DNA of 64,000 nt from Athripsodes cinereus. Its lineage: Eukaryota; Arthropoda; Insecta; Trichoptera; Leptoceridae. Positions 44,279-56,150 of the stretch are shown in pieces. Made by a program: the position numbers and the translations under genes. The notes under the pieces are model-generated. The model saw nothing but the letters and a program-made list of their open reading frames with translations, was not told the DNA's origin and searched no databases. The stretch lies in assembly GCA_947579605.1 (NCBI GenBank), contig OX388318.1, forward strand, positions 6,944,001-7,008,000. The letters run 5' to 3'. How positions within the stretch are numbered: the stretch's first letter is position 1; each line of letters starts with the position of its first letter.

Positions 44279-45422
44279 CCCAACTAGCACATAAGCTGTA
44301 GAAGCAAAGATATACCACCCTTTTGGAGTCTTGAGTTGAATAAGAGATCTATAATAGTGTTTTCATTCTCCCTAAGCGATATATGTGAACTTTATTTCCT
44401 CATATAACGTCTTGAGTAATATAAAAGCGATACAACAGTAATTAGATATGGTATTCAGCCTAAAGTGATATAGTAGCGTTTAAAGGGGTCACTCTATTAC
44501 TACCTTTCCCGCCTTAGAATGCATAATGGTGGTATACGTCACTATAGGTAATACAAAGGCGGCCGCGACGTCTCTTATACCTCCAGCGGTATAATGTACC
44601 GCATGACTACTCATAAACCACCACTGGCTGCACTATTGGTACGATAGATCCTTTAGCGGTATTAATTGATTCGCCATTTTGTATGCATTGAATAATATTA
44701 TTATAGAGAAATAAAATAAATGAAATTAACAATTTTTACAGAAATATGGTGGTAAACTCGAATATTTATTATAATTCACTCATTTAATTTCATTATCATC
44801 TGTATTTATAACAAATTAAGTAAAAAATATATTTGCACTACTACACTGGTACACACTACACTAGTTTAAAATTATTTTTTCACAATAAAATATTAATATT
44901 TCACGGGCGCTTCAAAATTTTGGTCTAAACATACATGTATTATCACAGTAAAATTACATCTGCACCAATTTTTCGAGGAATATCATACTTTAGCAAACAA
45001 AAATATTACGTACTGATATATGAAAATCCTGATCGACAAAATAGTTATTATGTTTTCACTAATATTGGTATACCTAGTATTGTCAATAAGTATTTAATTG
45101 CAATGTTCCACCACGTTTGTTTACCAACAAATCAGGAAGAAATATTAACAGCTATTGACACGACACCAAGCGGTACACTTCTTAACTAATAGAGCGATCT
45201 TACTGTACTGTACCGCTACTGTATCACCTTTAATGCTATAAAGGCGGTAGAAAGGAGATAACATCACCCAAGGCTGAATAATTTGTGCCCAAACCGGAGG
45301 TATAACGGGGGTATAGCTGGCTATATCGCCAATGTTTAACCCTTTTGTATCACCATTAGGATAAAAAAGACCTGTTAATCAGCTGATTTAGAGCTTCTTA
45401 TACCTCTTGTGTGCTAGTTGGG
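44279..45422. mobile_element. 1.14-kb TIR element inserted in the piggyBac derivative
   Basis: Ends CCCAACTAGCACATAAG (44279) and, from the right, CCCAACTAGCACACAAG (ending 45422), with weaker similarity beyond. Internally there are many variants of ggtata/taccgc/agcggtat motifs near both ends (for example 44520-44680 and 45200-45360). No transposase frame is recognised; the superfamily is unassigned. Confidence 0.85.
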
Positions 45423-45429
45423 AATTACC

Positions 45430-46330
45430 CAAATTTTTCTCTATTTTTAAATCTCTTCGAAAGATTTTTCTTCAAGGATCAAAATCGATCAGATAATTCG
45501 TATGGGTTTATTTTTTATCATCTGTTTTCTCACATTCTTACCAAAATACTCAACCATTGCTTCATCATTTGAAATAGATTGGCTTGAAATGCACATCTTC
45601 ATGCATTTTTTTACATGTGAACAATAAGCGGTCTCAGGTTGTATAATTTGTCTTTTTTATCAAGCTCATTGTTTGATAAAAAGCTAATAGATCTCAAAAT
45701 ATTTTCAAAACTATCTCTTCTCGTTTCTTCATACACTAAGTAATGCACAAACCTTCACCGTTACTCTAATACATAGTTTTCCTTGGAAGTACATTGTATT
45801 CCGATACAATTAGTATAGCAAGAAATGATCAGCATTCATCCTTATTTAGATTTATGTCTTCCCATATATTGGATATACAACACTCTGAACTTGAAATCTC
45901 ATCAAAAATAGCTCAAATAATCCAAATTCGGTAAAACCTTCAAAACGCTGGTTTTTTTATTTTGGAGAAGATGCTAGGTTACAAAGTCTTCCCTACAGAT
46001 TAGATAATCTATTGAGGTGGACTCAATCTTTCTAATTTTGGCCTTGGTATGGCTTCTACTATTGTATTGTTATCAAAAATATATCCTGCATCTTGGTTCA
46101 AAAGCTGCCGTTTCTCCGCAGGTGCTCACAATTGGTTTTCAGGCAGGCAATTGTTATTCACTCCATCTTCCTTATCTGAATTTTCATCAGTAAGTTGGCT
46201 GACTTCAGGAGGTTCTATGTATATATCTCAAGGAGTCTGATCATATTCATCACCGTTTTCTAGTAGAACTAGTATTTCATCTAACTTAAAATGTCTAAAA
46301 CGATATTAAAATACAAAAATAAGTAAAACA
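45430..46330 (-). pseudogene. piggyBac transposase fragment
   Basis: Minus-strand frames give LDEILVLLENGDEYDQTP (about 46285), and further on LRSISFLSNNELDKKDKLYN followed by LRPLIVHM, then NDEAMVEYFGKNVRKQMIKN KP. These match the piggyBac order: 'R-F-x-x-I … lhF-x-dN', 'DKl-x-K-L-R-P-L', then the first catalytic Asp region 'D-E-S/A-M-v-x-f-x-G-r … KP'. Frameshifts and stops are numerous and the C-terminal half is missing. Confidence 0.85.
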
Positions 46331-46790
46331 TGGAAGACAATATGAATAATAATATAGGAAAAAATATTATGAAAATTACACGGATTCTCCTAGTGTCCTC
46401 ATATGAGGACAGCAAAAGTTAAACAAGGCTATATCATGACTGGTTATACATAAATAAACATTGTTTGTGCTACCAAATCCACTAATTATATATGAATTGA
46501 CCGACATATATGTTTTATAGATTTAGAAACGTAAAAAATAAATATTAATATACTTTCGGGAAGAGGTCGTCATTTTTGTGAATTTTCAAAATACGGTTAT
46601 TTTGAAATGATGCACACATCCACCCACGTCTAAAATCAAAGATACAATGATTTGTTTATAAAGAGGAACGTCTTGCTTGTAGGATAGTTCATGTTTTGAT
46701 ATGCTCACGCTTATTTTTTAGTTGTTATGGTCAATTTTAATATATATTGTTTCCATCCTCATATGAGGACACTAGGAGAATTCGGGTTAA

Positions 46791-47399
46791 TAAATAAACA
46801 TTACAAATCAGATCACAAATTAGCAAAAACACGTTGCCAGCAAACAATAACATAATATACATTTTTTTTTGTAATTATTTACAAATTATTTCAAAACTAT
46901 GTACAGATAAATACATTATATCTGTAAAACTTTACACCTGAATTCAATATTCTACATTTTGAACTGCAAGGAATGAATACCTTGGTAAATCTGGAAGATA
47001 TTGTATCACAGTCATAAACTTAATCTCTGTGTACTGAATTGTACTGTAATAAGCCTTTTTTCCTCAATTGATTGACCATAGACCTCTCCCATATGTTTCG
47101 TCTCTGTATTGAGCAGACTACATCTGATTGTCACCGGCCACCTGTTGTATATCCCAATTCCTATGATAATGAAATGATTAAAAAATAGAAGGAATAAGAC
47201 ACATTAATGAATAAATAGAATTAGAAAGACAGCTGGGCCTCCGCATCCCAAGATGACCTTCCTGGATGAACAGACCTTTGAGTCTAACAAGATTATACAT
47301 TGAAGGACCCACCGACCATCCGAATACAAGATTAAGAAGAAGAATAAATAAAATTGAAATATAATAAATGCATGATACTTATCTCATCAATTATTATAT
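46791..47399. other. gene-free stretch
   Basis: Nothing supported, apart from chance short frames. AT-rich with a poly-T run near 46860. Confidence 0.5.
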
Positions 47400-47650
47400 A
47401 TCGATGGCTAACTGGACAAATATTGTATATCCACTTTTTATAGTTTTGAGAAAACTCGACTTGAAAGTTTGAATAGAGTAGTATTTGTATGCAATATGCA
47501 TTTTTTAATTGATCATATCTCGGTTTGTATTGCATGTGGATCAACTATATTTTCAAATATCAAAGACAATGTCACGTTTTACAAAATGTGTATCATAACT
47601 CAATTTTACCAAAAAGTGGACTTACAATATTTGTCCGGTTAGCCATCAAT
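47400..47650. mobile_element. 251-bp MITE, mariner-like
   Basis: Inverted ends ATCGATGGCTAACTGGACAA (47400) and, from the right, ATTGATGGCTAACCGGACAA (ending 47650), continuing ATATTGTA and TCCACTTTTT. TATA lies at the borders, compatible with a TA-duplicating family. A solo end of the same family is at 9117-9160. Confidence 0.88.
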
Positions 47651-47905
47651 ATATGCTTTCAAAGCCACTGCATAGATTATCAAATTATTCAATATACAAT
47701 TTCAATAAAAATTAATACATACTATTTAACACTTGAGTTTTACAATTCAAACTATGTTGATTTTTGGATATTGAAATTTGTGAGGTGTTTCCCAATTAGA
47801 TGTTTAAAATTTTAAATAATGTGAGAACGACTTATTAGACACACATTCATAGAAGTCACAATCCTAAAAAGCGAATGGCTGCCTTGGAACTAACGAAGAT
47901 ATATT

Positions 47906-50900
47906 TCAAGGTGTTACATTCTGTCCCAGTTTGGATGCTATCTTCTGTAATTCATCTTGAGAGAGTGGTAGAGGTTTCAATGTCTCTCCTCCGGCTAAAT
48001 AAGCTCTGAGTCCTTCTTTCTCCTGTAATAGGACCAGAGAGCCTTGCTCCAACTTAGTGGGTACCAGAGATCTTGCAGGAGATGGCAAAACAAAACTTTT
48101 GTTAGCTATATAATCGGTACTCATTTTCTTTTGAGTTAGGTTTTGTAATTTTGGTTTCTTTGTTGGCAGATGAGCACTCAATGATTCCTCACCAAGGCAT
48201 CTTGCAGCCAGACCTGAAAAAAATTAAAGTAAAATAATTTATGCAACATCATTTTATTTGATAAACACTATAAAATAACAGTTTGCATAGTAAATTTAAA
48301 AAGATGTCCTATGTTCTCTTGTGCAGATAATTTACCAATTGATACTTGGTAGAACTGCATACATTTAATATATTGAACTTTGACTTTATTTACAAGCCGG
48401 TTTTTGGAAGCATCCACTCTTTTGGGAGAAATTGTGCCTTTGCGATAAACTCACCCTCTATATATTGATTGTATTTAATATGACTGCACTTTTTTCAAAG
48501 TTGTCTGTGGCCAATGCACAGTAAAGAATGAATAAATAAATCTTAAGTGAAGTGATTATTTAAAAATACAAATTGATTTTGATTTTCACTAATGGGGTGT
48601 TCACATTTGGCGAATATCGCCAGGCGAATTTCAAAATGTATCGCCAGGCGAAAAAACAAAATTCACTGGACATACATTGGTCTTCTCACCTGTTCACACA
48701 TTCCACCGATATAGAAATGATCTGTCAGATGCGCTTTGATTTTGACACTGTTTTCAAAATGGCGTCGAGATGGAGATCGCGAAATGTTTATTTTTAGTCG
48801 AAAATGTTATAGTAGAGGTTATAAGGCGCCTTTTAATTAAGGAAACAAACGCCACAAACCAACAACAAAGATAACAGCTGTCACAAAGCGGGAAACATTA
48901 TAAAATTTATAGGTTATAAAGTTTTTACCATAGATACGAACGCCGCGCACTTCTAAGCATGCGCGAATCATTCAATCAGCCGAAAATGTTGGAAGGAGGT
49001 CAACTCGAGACGATATCGTTTCTACTGGTTTTTATCGTTTCAGACTAGCTGTCACTTTGTTCACACGCTTCAAATGGCTGGCGATATTTTGGTGCCTGGC
49101 GATATTCGCCAAAGTGAGAACACCACATAAGAGGGTGACCTGTGAATTTATTCTTCCTCTACGTATGGGTTTTATGTATCTCTATTCTCTACACCTCGCA
49201 GCCACAAAATTACGTTGTCTGATACTAAACTGAGCATTTGCACCCCACTGTTACAGGAGTATTGAAGGCATTCCCTAGCAGTTCCAAAACTGGAATAACC
49301 AGTGAATTTACAATATTTAATGAACATACATGCTCTCAATGTATTTTTATATGGTAAATCAATTGGCTATTCCAATAGTCGAAAATGTCAATAGTTTAGA
49401 CAAGACATAAAAAATCTGTAAAACAATATTATTTGAGTATAAACATAGGTATTGTAATACTAACTGAGTCCAGAGTTCTTCTTTTTCTTCACAACAGCTC
49501 CTGTTTTTGCACTTTCTTCTTTCATTTTCTCCTTCTCCTTGGCCTCTGCTTCCATATCTAGCACAGCATCCCGCTCCAACTCATCCATATCAAACTGCAG
49601 AGGATTCATTAGTACTTTATCTACTAGATGTCCATTTTGTCTTTCTTCTTTTTTAAACTGAAAACAGAAAAGGAAAAATAAATTTTATTTGCTGCAACTT
49701 AATTGTAGCCATGTTAAGAAAAAATGTATGTTAATATTTTGTATTTATGCGCAATAAAAAAAAATTCTATTCTATTTATTTATCATTTGTCGTCAATGTT
49801 GATTAATAAAATGCTTAAGAGGTAGAAGATTTATACCATGACCCTGTTGAAATAAACAATATTATCTACGGGCAAGCATATTCAAAATTCCTTGCATAGC
49901 TTCACCATCAAATATTACTGTCTGAAACTATACATTTCAGGACTTAAGGACAATGCTGATGGTGATATTTTTCGCAAATATACAACGCAACCAATTTGCA
50001 TCAATGATTATCATCTTGAATATTTTGCTAAAGCTTAAAAAACTGACAACTTTTTTGATATAATATACCTTAACTTTGAGGTCTCTTCTCGAGCGTCCTG
50101 GAAACAGCGACAGCATCAGACTGAAATCTGTCCCCATGGTGTGCAAAGCTCTGTAGAACCTGAGTGTCTCCCTGTGAGTCCACTCTTTACATCTCTTCCC
50201 TCTCATGTATTTCCCTCCACCGCCTCCCCCTAGTCCTCCGTCCCACACCACAGATAGTTGCTGGAGACGTTGTCTGCTCCTTACAGCTTCAGATGTCTCA
50301 ATTACCTGGAGACCAAGTCATCCACCAGTTATACATATATATCTACTAGTTGTCATTATGTTGTCAATACATTCAAATATAAACTATAGAACATTTTATA
50401 TGTGATTTTCTCATAAACCTACCTTTTATAGAAGGCTAAAAACTGTGGAAGGACAAAAAAAGAGTGGAAAGCTTTTTCAATCCTAGGCATTCCACAGATG
50501 CATTTAATAATCAAGACTTGCTGATTAACAGAAGAGATAATGAATCTCACCAAACTCTGCTCATCGATAACAATTTCTCCGTTGGGTCCCAGTTTAACTT
50601 GAGGTACAGGTACAGCTTCATTTTCCTCAGCCTCGGTGCTTTCAGGAACTGTCTCCACAGGAACCACAGGAGGGGCAACTTGGGAAATTTCCCTTTTAAC
50701 ATCCTCCTCCTTGGGTCTAAAACGAATTACATCAAGAGAAATATTGAAATTATACTGTTTATATAAGTGCCAGTAAGTTATCAAGCATTTTTATGAATAA
50801 TTGTTCGAGGATTTGTAAATTCACACAATGAAAAGATATAGTGAATGTATGCAAAATAACATGCTGTTTATTTTTTCCAAAATTCTGTTCCGCTACAAAA

Positions 50901-53045
50901 GGGCAAGTGTGAGTTTTTATTTGCTTATGTTGTGCGTTAGAGAGTTTTGAAGTCACATTTATTAATACAAGTACAGTTTCAGGTATTTCTCACCAGTAAT
51001 GCTTGATGATTTTCATACCCAAAAGTAATATCACTAAATACTTGGTAATATAAAAGAACTTACTGTATGGCATTGTTAGGTGGATTATAAAAGATGAGAT
51101 CTTTCATGGTTCGTGCTTGATGTGGAATATTAGCTCCGACTTTATATCTGTACGCAGTGCGAGGTTTGTGTTGTTGTACAGGATTGGATAATGTTGATGT
51201 GTGGCGAACACGAACTGTACTAGATGGAGTAGAGACAGACGCAGACAATGAGTGGGCGGGAGTGGATGGGAGATGATGAGAACTTGCAGGAGGTGGGGAA
51301 GGTGGGACATCTGCCTCTTCTGCTTCGCTTGCACTTCCCTAAGGAAAAGAATATTGAAATATTATGAATTCACTATAATATTTGTACGAATTTATATGTA
51401 CTTATACTTTCTGATAATCTGGACGTCCCTCATTAACAATAGACAATTCCTACGACAAATGAAATCAGAGCACTAGGTATGTCGTGGTAAGAGGTGACTC
51501 AATTGAAGCACTCTGTATGAAAGAGACTGCCCTGTGCTTTCAGGAAGAGCGCTGAAGGGTAATTGAGTTGATTATTTATATATCTATGTACACTTTAGAT
51601 TTCAACCTTACTTCAAACACTACCCAGATATTGAGAAAACCAAAATCTAGTGGCCGATACCAAAGATTTTTCAAAGGAGAGCGGTAGGTTAGCGAATAAA
51701 TTTGTCAGCAGACGATTTTAAGCCTTTTTAAATTGGCATAGGAATCTTCATTTTTTTCAATATATCCAACTCTATATATATATATATACTTATAGCCCCC
51801 AGATTATCTCCGAGATTTCTATTTAAATTGAAGACGTTGATTGAAGATATTTAATAAATTAAGCAAAGTTTAATCACAACTAACCTGAAAACTATTCCGC
51901 CTTAGAGTGAATCTTGGTGTTGGTTTTAACTTGGGTCTATTAGTTTTGTTTGCACTTGGGAGAGGAATAATTGGATCAAAACTACATTCATCATTTAACA
52001 CTGGATTATTTACATTAGCTTCACTGACAACATTAACATTCAATTTTAAACTATTCTCTACAACAGAATTTGTTGAAGCAGTCTTCTCAGAAAGTTGTTT
52101 ATTCCTCGGAGACAAAACATTATTCAAAACATAATCTAAAGTTTTTTTAACACTCGGTGAGATACACTTGTCACTAGAATGAGATGGAGATTCTTTATGG
52201 TTAGTAATTTTCATTGGTGATTTATCCACTGGTTTATTTTTACGACTGGCAACCATGACATTAATTGTTGGCTTAACAATTCGTCTTCTTAGAGTTATAT
52301 CTTTGGAATTATTACTATTAGGAGATGAAACATTTGTTGCACCGATGATGGGAGATTTTTGAATACTATTAAATGTTTTTGATGATATGATTTCATTATT
52401 TCTTATAATTATCGGAGAAGTTTTCACGTTTTCATCAATATCTTTGTCTATTGGTTTTTCAACATCAGTATCAGTAGATGTTTTAGAAATAGCTTGAGAT
52501 GTTATTGATTTATCTTTATTACGACTTGCAGTACTGATATTGATTGGTGGTTTAACAGTTCTTCTTCTTTGTGATGCACTAGGTGGAATGGTAACTAATT
52601 TTGAACATTCGGCATTCTCTTGAACAACAATTGTTTTTTCCACTTCTTTTACATTTAAATTTTCAGTAATATCATTATTCCTTTTCAGGTTATCATTTCT
52701 ACTTTGTTGCACACTGTCACAATCACTTGACTTCGGTGATGGAGACTTTTCTTGTATTTTATTTTTCCTCGTTGCTACAGTTACATTCACAAGAGGTTTA
52801 ACTGTTCTCCTCCTTTTAGGAGCATTTCCAATATCTTCACTTTCATCCTTGTCAGTAGCATCTTCACTGATTACAGACTTCTTTGGAGAAACTTTAACTG
52901 TGCCTACACTTGACTGCTGATTTGATATGTTTTCATCGGGTCCAGGTTTTTCTGTAATTATCTCATTATCCTGTTCCTTATTTTGTGCCTTTCTTCGTGT
53001 TGGCAACATGGCTACAGCTCGTATTCTGGGTCTTCTAGTAGACAT
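47906..53045 (-). CDS. BDP1: transcription factor TFIIIB component B'' (BDP1)
   Basis: Six predicted coding exons (minus): 53045-51885, 51338-51064, 50716-50551, 50305-50069, 49657-49465, 48213-47906, giving 779 residues with all phases consistent. BDP1 with TBP and BRF1 recruits RNA polymerase III to tRNA and other genes in the nucleus. The SANT/Myb domain is at about 574-620 (EWTHRETLRFYRALHTMGTD, FSLMLSLFPGRSRRDLKVKF), preceded by the conserved VKLGPNGEIVIDEQSL near 519-534. The N-terminal 387 residues are low-complexity and hold three copies of RRR-x-V-K-P-x-x-N-x-x-x-A-[ST]-R. Start: the ATG at 53045 follows an acceptor at 53055; a 5' UTR exon probably ends at 54119 (GAAAG/GTAAGC). Compared with vertebrate BDP1 it lacks the long C-terminal repeats, as in other insects. 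Intron 5 contains a MITE. Confidence 0.95.
48593..49127. mobile_element. 535-bp MITE in BDP1 intron 5, TAA target duplication
   Basis: Ends TGGGGTGTTCACATTTGGCG (48593) and, from the right, TGTGGTGTTCTCACTTTGGC (ending 49127), both continuing GAATATCGCCAGGC. Flanked by TAA at 48590-48592 and 49128-49130, as in PIF/Harbinger insertions. No coding capacity. Confidence 0.9.
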
Positions 53046-53162
53046 GATTGTAATCTGAAAATAATGCACACATTGCTTTCAAATAAATTATAATGATAAA
53101 TGGTAATGATTCAAAATAGATGTACCATACTATGTTTCTAGGTACTATCTTTTTTTCAACAA

Positions 53163-53412
53163 TACTACTACTACTACACCATCACGGCATATCCCACAAG
53201 TGGGGTAGCCAGCAGACCAACGGCATATAAAACATGCAAGCTGTCTTCTCCGTGCCAATATAAAATCAAGACATTCAGGATGGGTGGCAAACCTCATCGC
53301 TGAATTTAAGATGTAAAATGTCTTATTTTTTCGAACACCTGCCTTTTACAGGACACTCGAAAACTTAAAGAGAAGAGTGGGAGACCAATTCTTTACCGGG
53401 TGCTCCACGGGA
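53163..53412 (-). mobile_element. SINE-like retroelement with ACT-repeat tail, copy b
   Basis: Starts at (ACT)n, then accatcacggcatatcccac, gacattcaggatgggtggca, and ends tgctccacgggat; near-identical to 20629-20880. Lies in the predicted 5' UTR intron of BDP1 (53055-54118). Confidence 0.85.
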
Positions 53413-53443
53413 TTTTCAAGAATTAATATTGTAATTTTCTTCA

Positions 53444-53764
53444 TTAGTATGGTATAAAAAACGCACAATTATTATTTTGTGCTTTTTTTCCAATAAAGGT
53501 CAAGGGACTTTGCATCTCTTGTATCACCGCGACCATAATAGATCTATTGTGACATCCTTCTGTGTCATATCTCACTCTCAAGATGAGGTGCGTCATGTAG
53601 CTCACTATTTGTCTTGGTGTGAGAAGCCTCACCTTCTCAGAGTCCAGCAGTGGACCACCGAGGATGTGACTTCGGTTGCGAGCGAGTTCATCACAGTTAC
53701 AGAGGACGTGGATAGGTGTTTCATTATCCACTGAACAAAATCTTTTGTGCTTAAAAAAATCCAC
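53444..53764 (-). pseudogene. LINE ORF2 C-terminal zinc-knuckle fragment
   Basis: The frame contains FCSVDNETPIHVLCNCDELA RNRSHILG and LLTPRQIVSYM, matching the 'C-x2-C … E-T-x-x-H-x-L-x-C-x-C-x-x-L-x-x-x-R … L-G' C-terminus of R1/Jockey-type LINE proteins. Only the 3' end is present; the first codons overlap a transposon relic. Confidence 0.75.
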
Positions 53765-53880
53765 AAAATTTTACCGGATTCTTATTCTCCAGGTAAAAAA
53801 CTACATATCTGCATAAAAATCATTTGAAATAATCAAAGTTTACATGCGTTCACATAAACTTAATAATTTTTTTCAAAGAT
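53745..53880 (+). mobile_element. right-end relic of the 8-bp-duplication element
   Basis: gtgcttaaaaaaatccacaa, gattcttattctccaggta, ctacatatctgcataaaaa and acatgcgttcacat follow the order of the right end of copy 1 (12268-12370). Confidence 0.7.
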
Positions 53881-54300
53881 GTATCTGAACTGAAGATTGT
53901 CAAAATATAAATAAATATTATTTTATTAGTAAGCAAAAATAAAAGGCACCAAATTTTTATATTATATTAATAATTGGTTAATACAATATGAGAAAAAAAT
54001 TATTGTGTTCAGTACCATAAATATTATATCCCTATGAAAGATGGTAAATATATCGCAAAGAACGAATACTTACGACATTATTGTGCTGAATTATACAAAT
54101 ACAACGATTAACGCTTACCTTTCTTTACGAGTCGCTGTTTTTATTAATATAATGTAACATTGATAATGACGAAGTAGTAAAAATGATAATAGAGCTTGGA
54201 TCCGAAATATTGCGAAACAAACAAGTATTAAACGCCATATGCATGCCATATGATTTGACAAGCGGCTCGAAATTTGTCATTTTATGCCACAGAGTAATTT
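53881..54300. other. BDP1 5' UTR exon and promoter region
   Basis: The minus-strand splice donor at 54118 implies a non-coding first exon from 54119 up to somewhere near 54160-54230. No TATA box is apparent. The remaining sequence shows nothing. Confidence 0.4.
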
Positions 54301-55593
54301 CTAGTCATGTGTAACACAGATCCGACCCGAGTCAAATGTTCGGATCCTTCCAAATTGACCCGTGGGTCTACAGATCACTTACGGATCTTATGGGTCCTAA
54401 TGATCTGTTTGAGTGAAGACCCGTTGGATCTGTGAGGACCCGATGACCCGAAAGATCTGTTTGAGACGATGACATGTAGGATCCGTTTAAGCGGATGACA
54501 CGTAAGTTCTGTATGTTTTGTTCACAAATTGAATAGAATGACCGTTTGTACTTACCCATACATACAAATCCGTATTCTAATAATATATTGTGTTTTATTG
54601 CTGGAAAGTATCGCAAAGTTTTGCTAGTCTCTAAAAACGTTTTTCACAAAATAATACTACAATACACAAACACAAAATATTTCACAAAAAAATATCATGG
54701 CGTAACATTTTATGAAACCAATAGACCATTAAAGGTCACGTGGTCTTGTCTATGGATTTGCTTTTGCTTGGGGGGCAAGCAATCAGATTGCGCAAATCAT
54801 CCTTGTAGGATGTTATGCCATAAGAGAAAAAAAAAGAAAGTCAGACGACAAAATAATAACAAAATCGACACTGACAGTTTTTTTGATTATTAGGTATCTA
54901 TTCTTTAGGCGCCCCACCTAATATTACACCGTAAACACTGTGAATGTGTTGTGTTGGGATGCCTGATGCCCCTCAATGATTTTTCTGTGACGTCATCCTT
55001 TAATGGTCTATACTTTTTCATATAAAATGTTTACCTTTGATCAATAGCTTATCCACTATTTATTTCAACTAAACCTTTGCACAGTTCACAATAAAAAGTA
55101 TTTTAGTATTTGAAATTAATTGGTAGTATGTTGTTTTTTTTCCTTTATTTATATTGCTTTTTTTTTGTTTATGCATTATTTCTCTTGACTGTTTTTTTTA
55201 TTTGTATTATTTGTAAAGGCTGATACAGCTGTTTGTTATGTAAATAAATAAATATTTTATGGCCAATAAATGTCATTATTATTATTATTCTTATAATTAT
55301 TGAGTACTATATTAAGTGCAAAAATCTCCATACCGTATGAAAGACATAGTGGATCATAGACAATAAGCTATCAACACCGGAAACAGCTCCGACCCGTAGA
55401 CACAGGTATATGCTGCAACCGGAAAGACCCGTGACCCGTGTATGTACCTACAGCGGAAACGGGTCCGAGCTAAAGACATAGATCTGGGTTGTAACCGGAA
55501 AGACCCGTGACCCGAATCAAATGTTCGGCTCACTGCTATCAGTGGACCCGAACGGGTCGGGTCGCCTCAAAGTGATCTGTTACCCATGACTAG
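54301..55593. mobile_element. TIR element rich in GACCCG motifs
   Basis: Ends CTAGTCATGTGTAACACAGA (54301) and, from the right, CTAGTCATGGGTAACAGATC (ending 55593). AATTT flanks both sides (54296-54300 and 55594-55598). GACCCG or its inverse occurs many times within about 200 bp of each end (54310-54450; 55390-55565). The ends and subterminal repeats resemble hAT elements, but the visible direct repeat is only 5 bp. A second MITE is nested inside. Confidence 0.8.
54724..55008. mobile_element. 285-bp TA-flanked MITE nested in the 54301-55593 element
   Basis: Ends GACCATTAAAGG (54724) and its inverse CCTTTAATGGTC (ending 55008), with TA on both sides (54722-54723 and 55009-55010), a Tc1/mariner-type signature. 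No transposase. Confidence 0.85.
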
Positions 55594-55599
55594 AATTTC

Positions 55600-56150
55600 C
55601 GCAAAGATAATCATAGATTTCACCTATTAGACTCGCTCATTTGGACGATTCGACTAAAGTAGCATTCACATTGCTTCACTTTGGATGATCATCCAGAGTG
55701 TCAGGGTCAAACCTGTTCATCGAAAGTGAACACGTCTGTTCACATTTGTTCATCCTATGCTTTCACTGCCGTGTCAACACTCACGGTCATGTTGTATGTA
55801 GTTTGATGTATTTACGTAAAAAAATAATTGAATAAATAAAGATATGAAAAATAACACTTATTAACAATTAAAACAATATAATATAATTCTCAACAGCATG
55901 ATAATTTTGTACATGATTCCGACTTTCAATACAAATTCATAGATAAAAGTTGTTTATGGTCGTTTCAGTGAAAGGTCCTTTCATTGAAATTATGTCGAGT
56001 AGCAATCGCTTTCATCCGTCATCGCTAGTGATCACTCAAACGTCAAGTTAACTGTCAGAGCGATAATCACCCTGCTATGAATTCGGTTGTTCGGTTTTAC
56101 GCCCGACGACATCCATCGAGTGATCACTCGACGACTCTATGAACGCTGCC
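55600..56150. other. repeat-derived stretch, unassigned
   Basis: Contains tgttcac/gtgaaca blocks (55700-55765) recurring near 57985-58010 and atcgctagtgatcactc / cgagtgatcactcgacg blocks (56020-56130). Looks like decayed TIR elements; borders cannot be placed. Confidence 0.35.

Larger units (their letters stand above)
43565..46786 (-). mobile_element. rearranged piggyBac-like element with TTAA duplications
   Basis: Ends CCCGAATTCTCC (43565) and GGAGAATTCGGG (ending 46786) sit between TTAA at 43561-43564 and 46787-46790, the piggyBac signature. The transposase runs on the minus strand from about 46330. The left part (about 43680-44170) is an inverted copy of the transposase 5' region (about 46000-46420), so the element is a foldback derivative. 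The palindrome tcctcatatgagga appears at both subterminal sites. A 1.1-kb TIR element is inserted in the middle. Confidence 0.92.

Noticed and set aside
47525..47815. 96-codon plus-strand frame
   Set aside because: It begins inside a MITE and has no protein-like composition.
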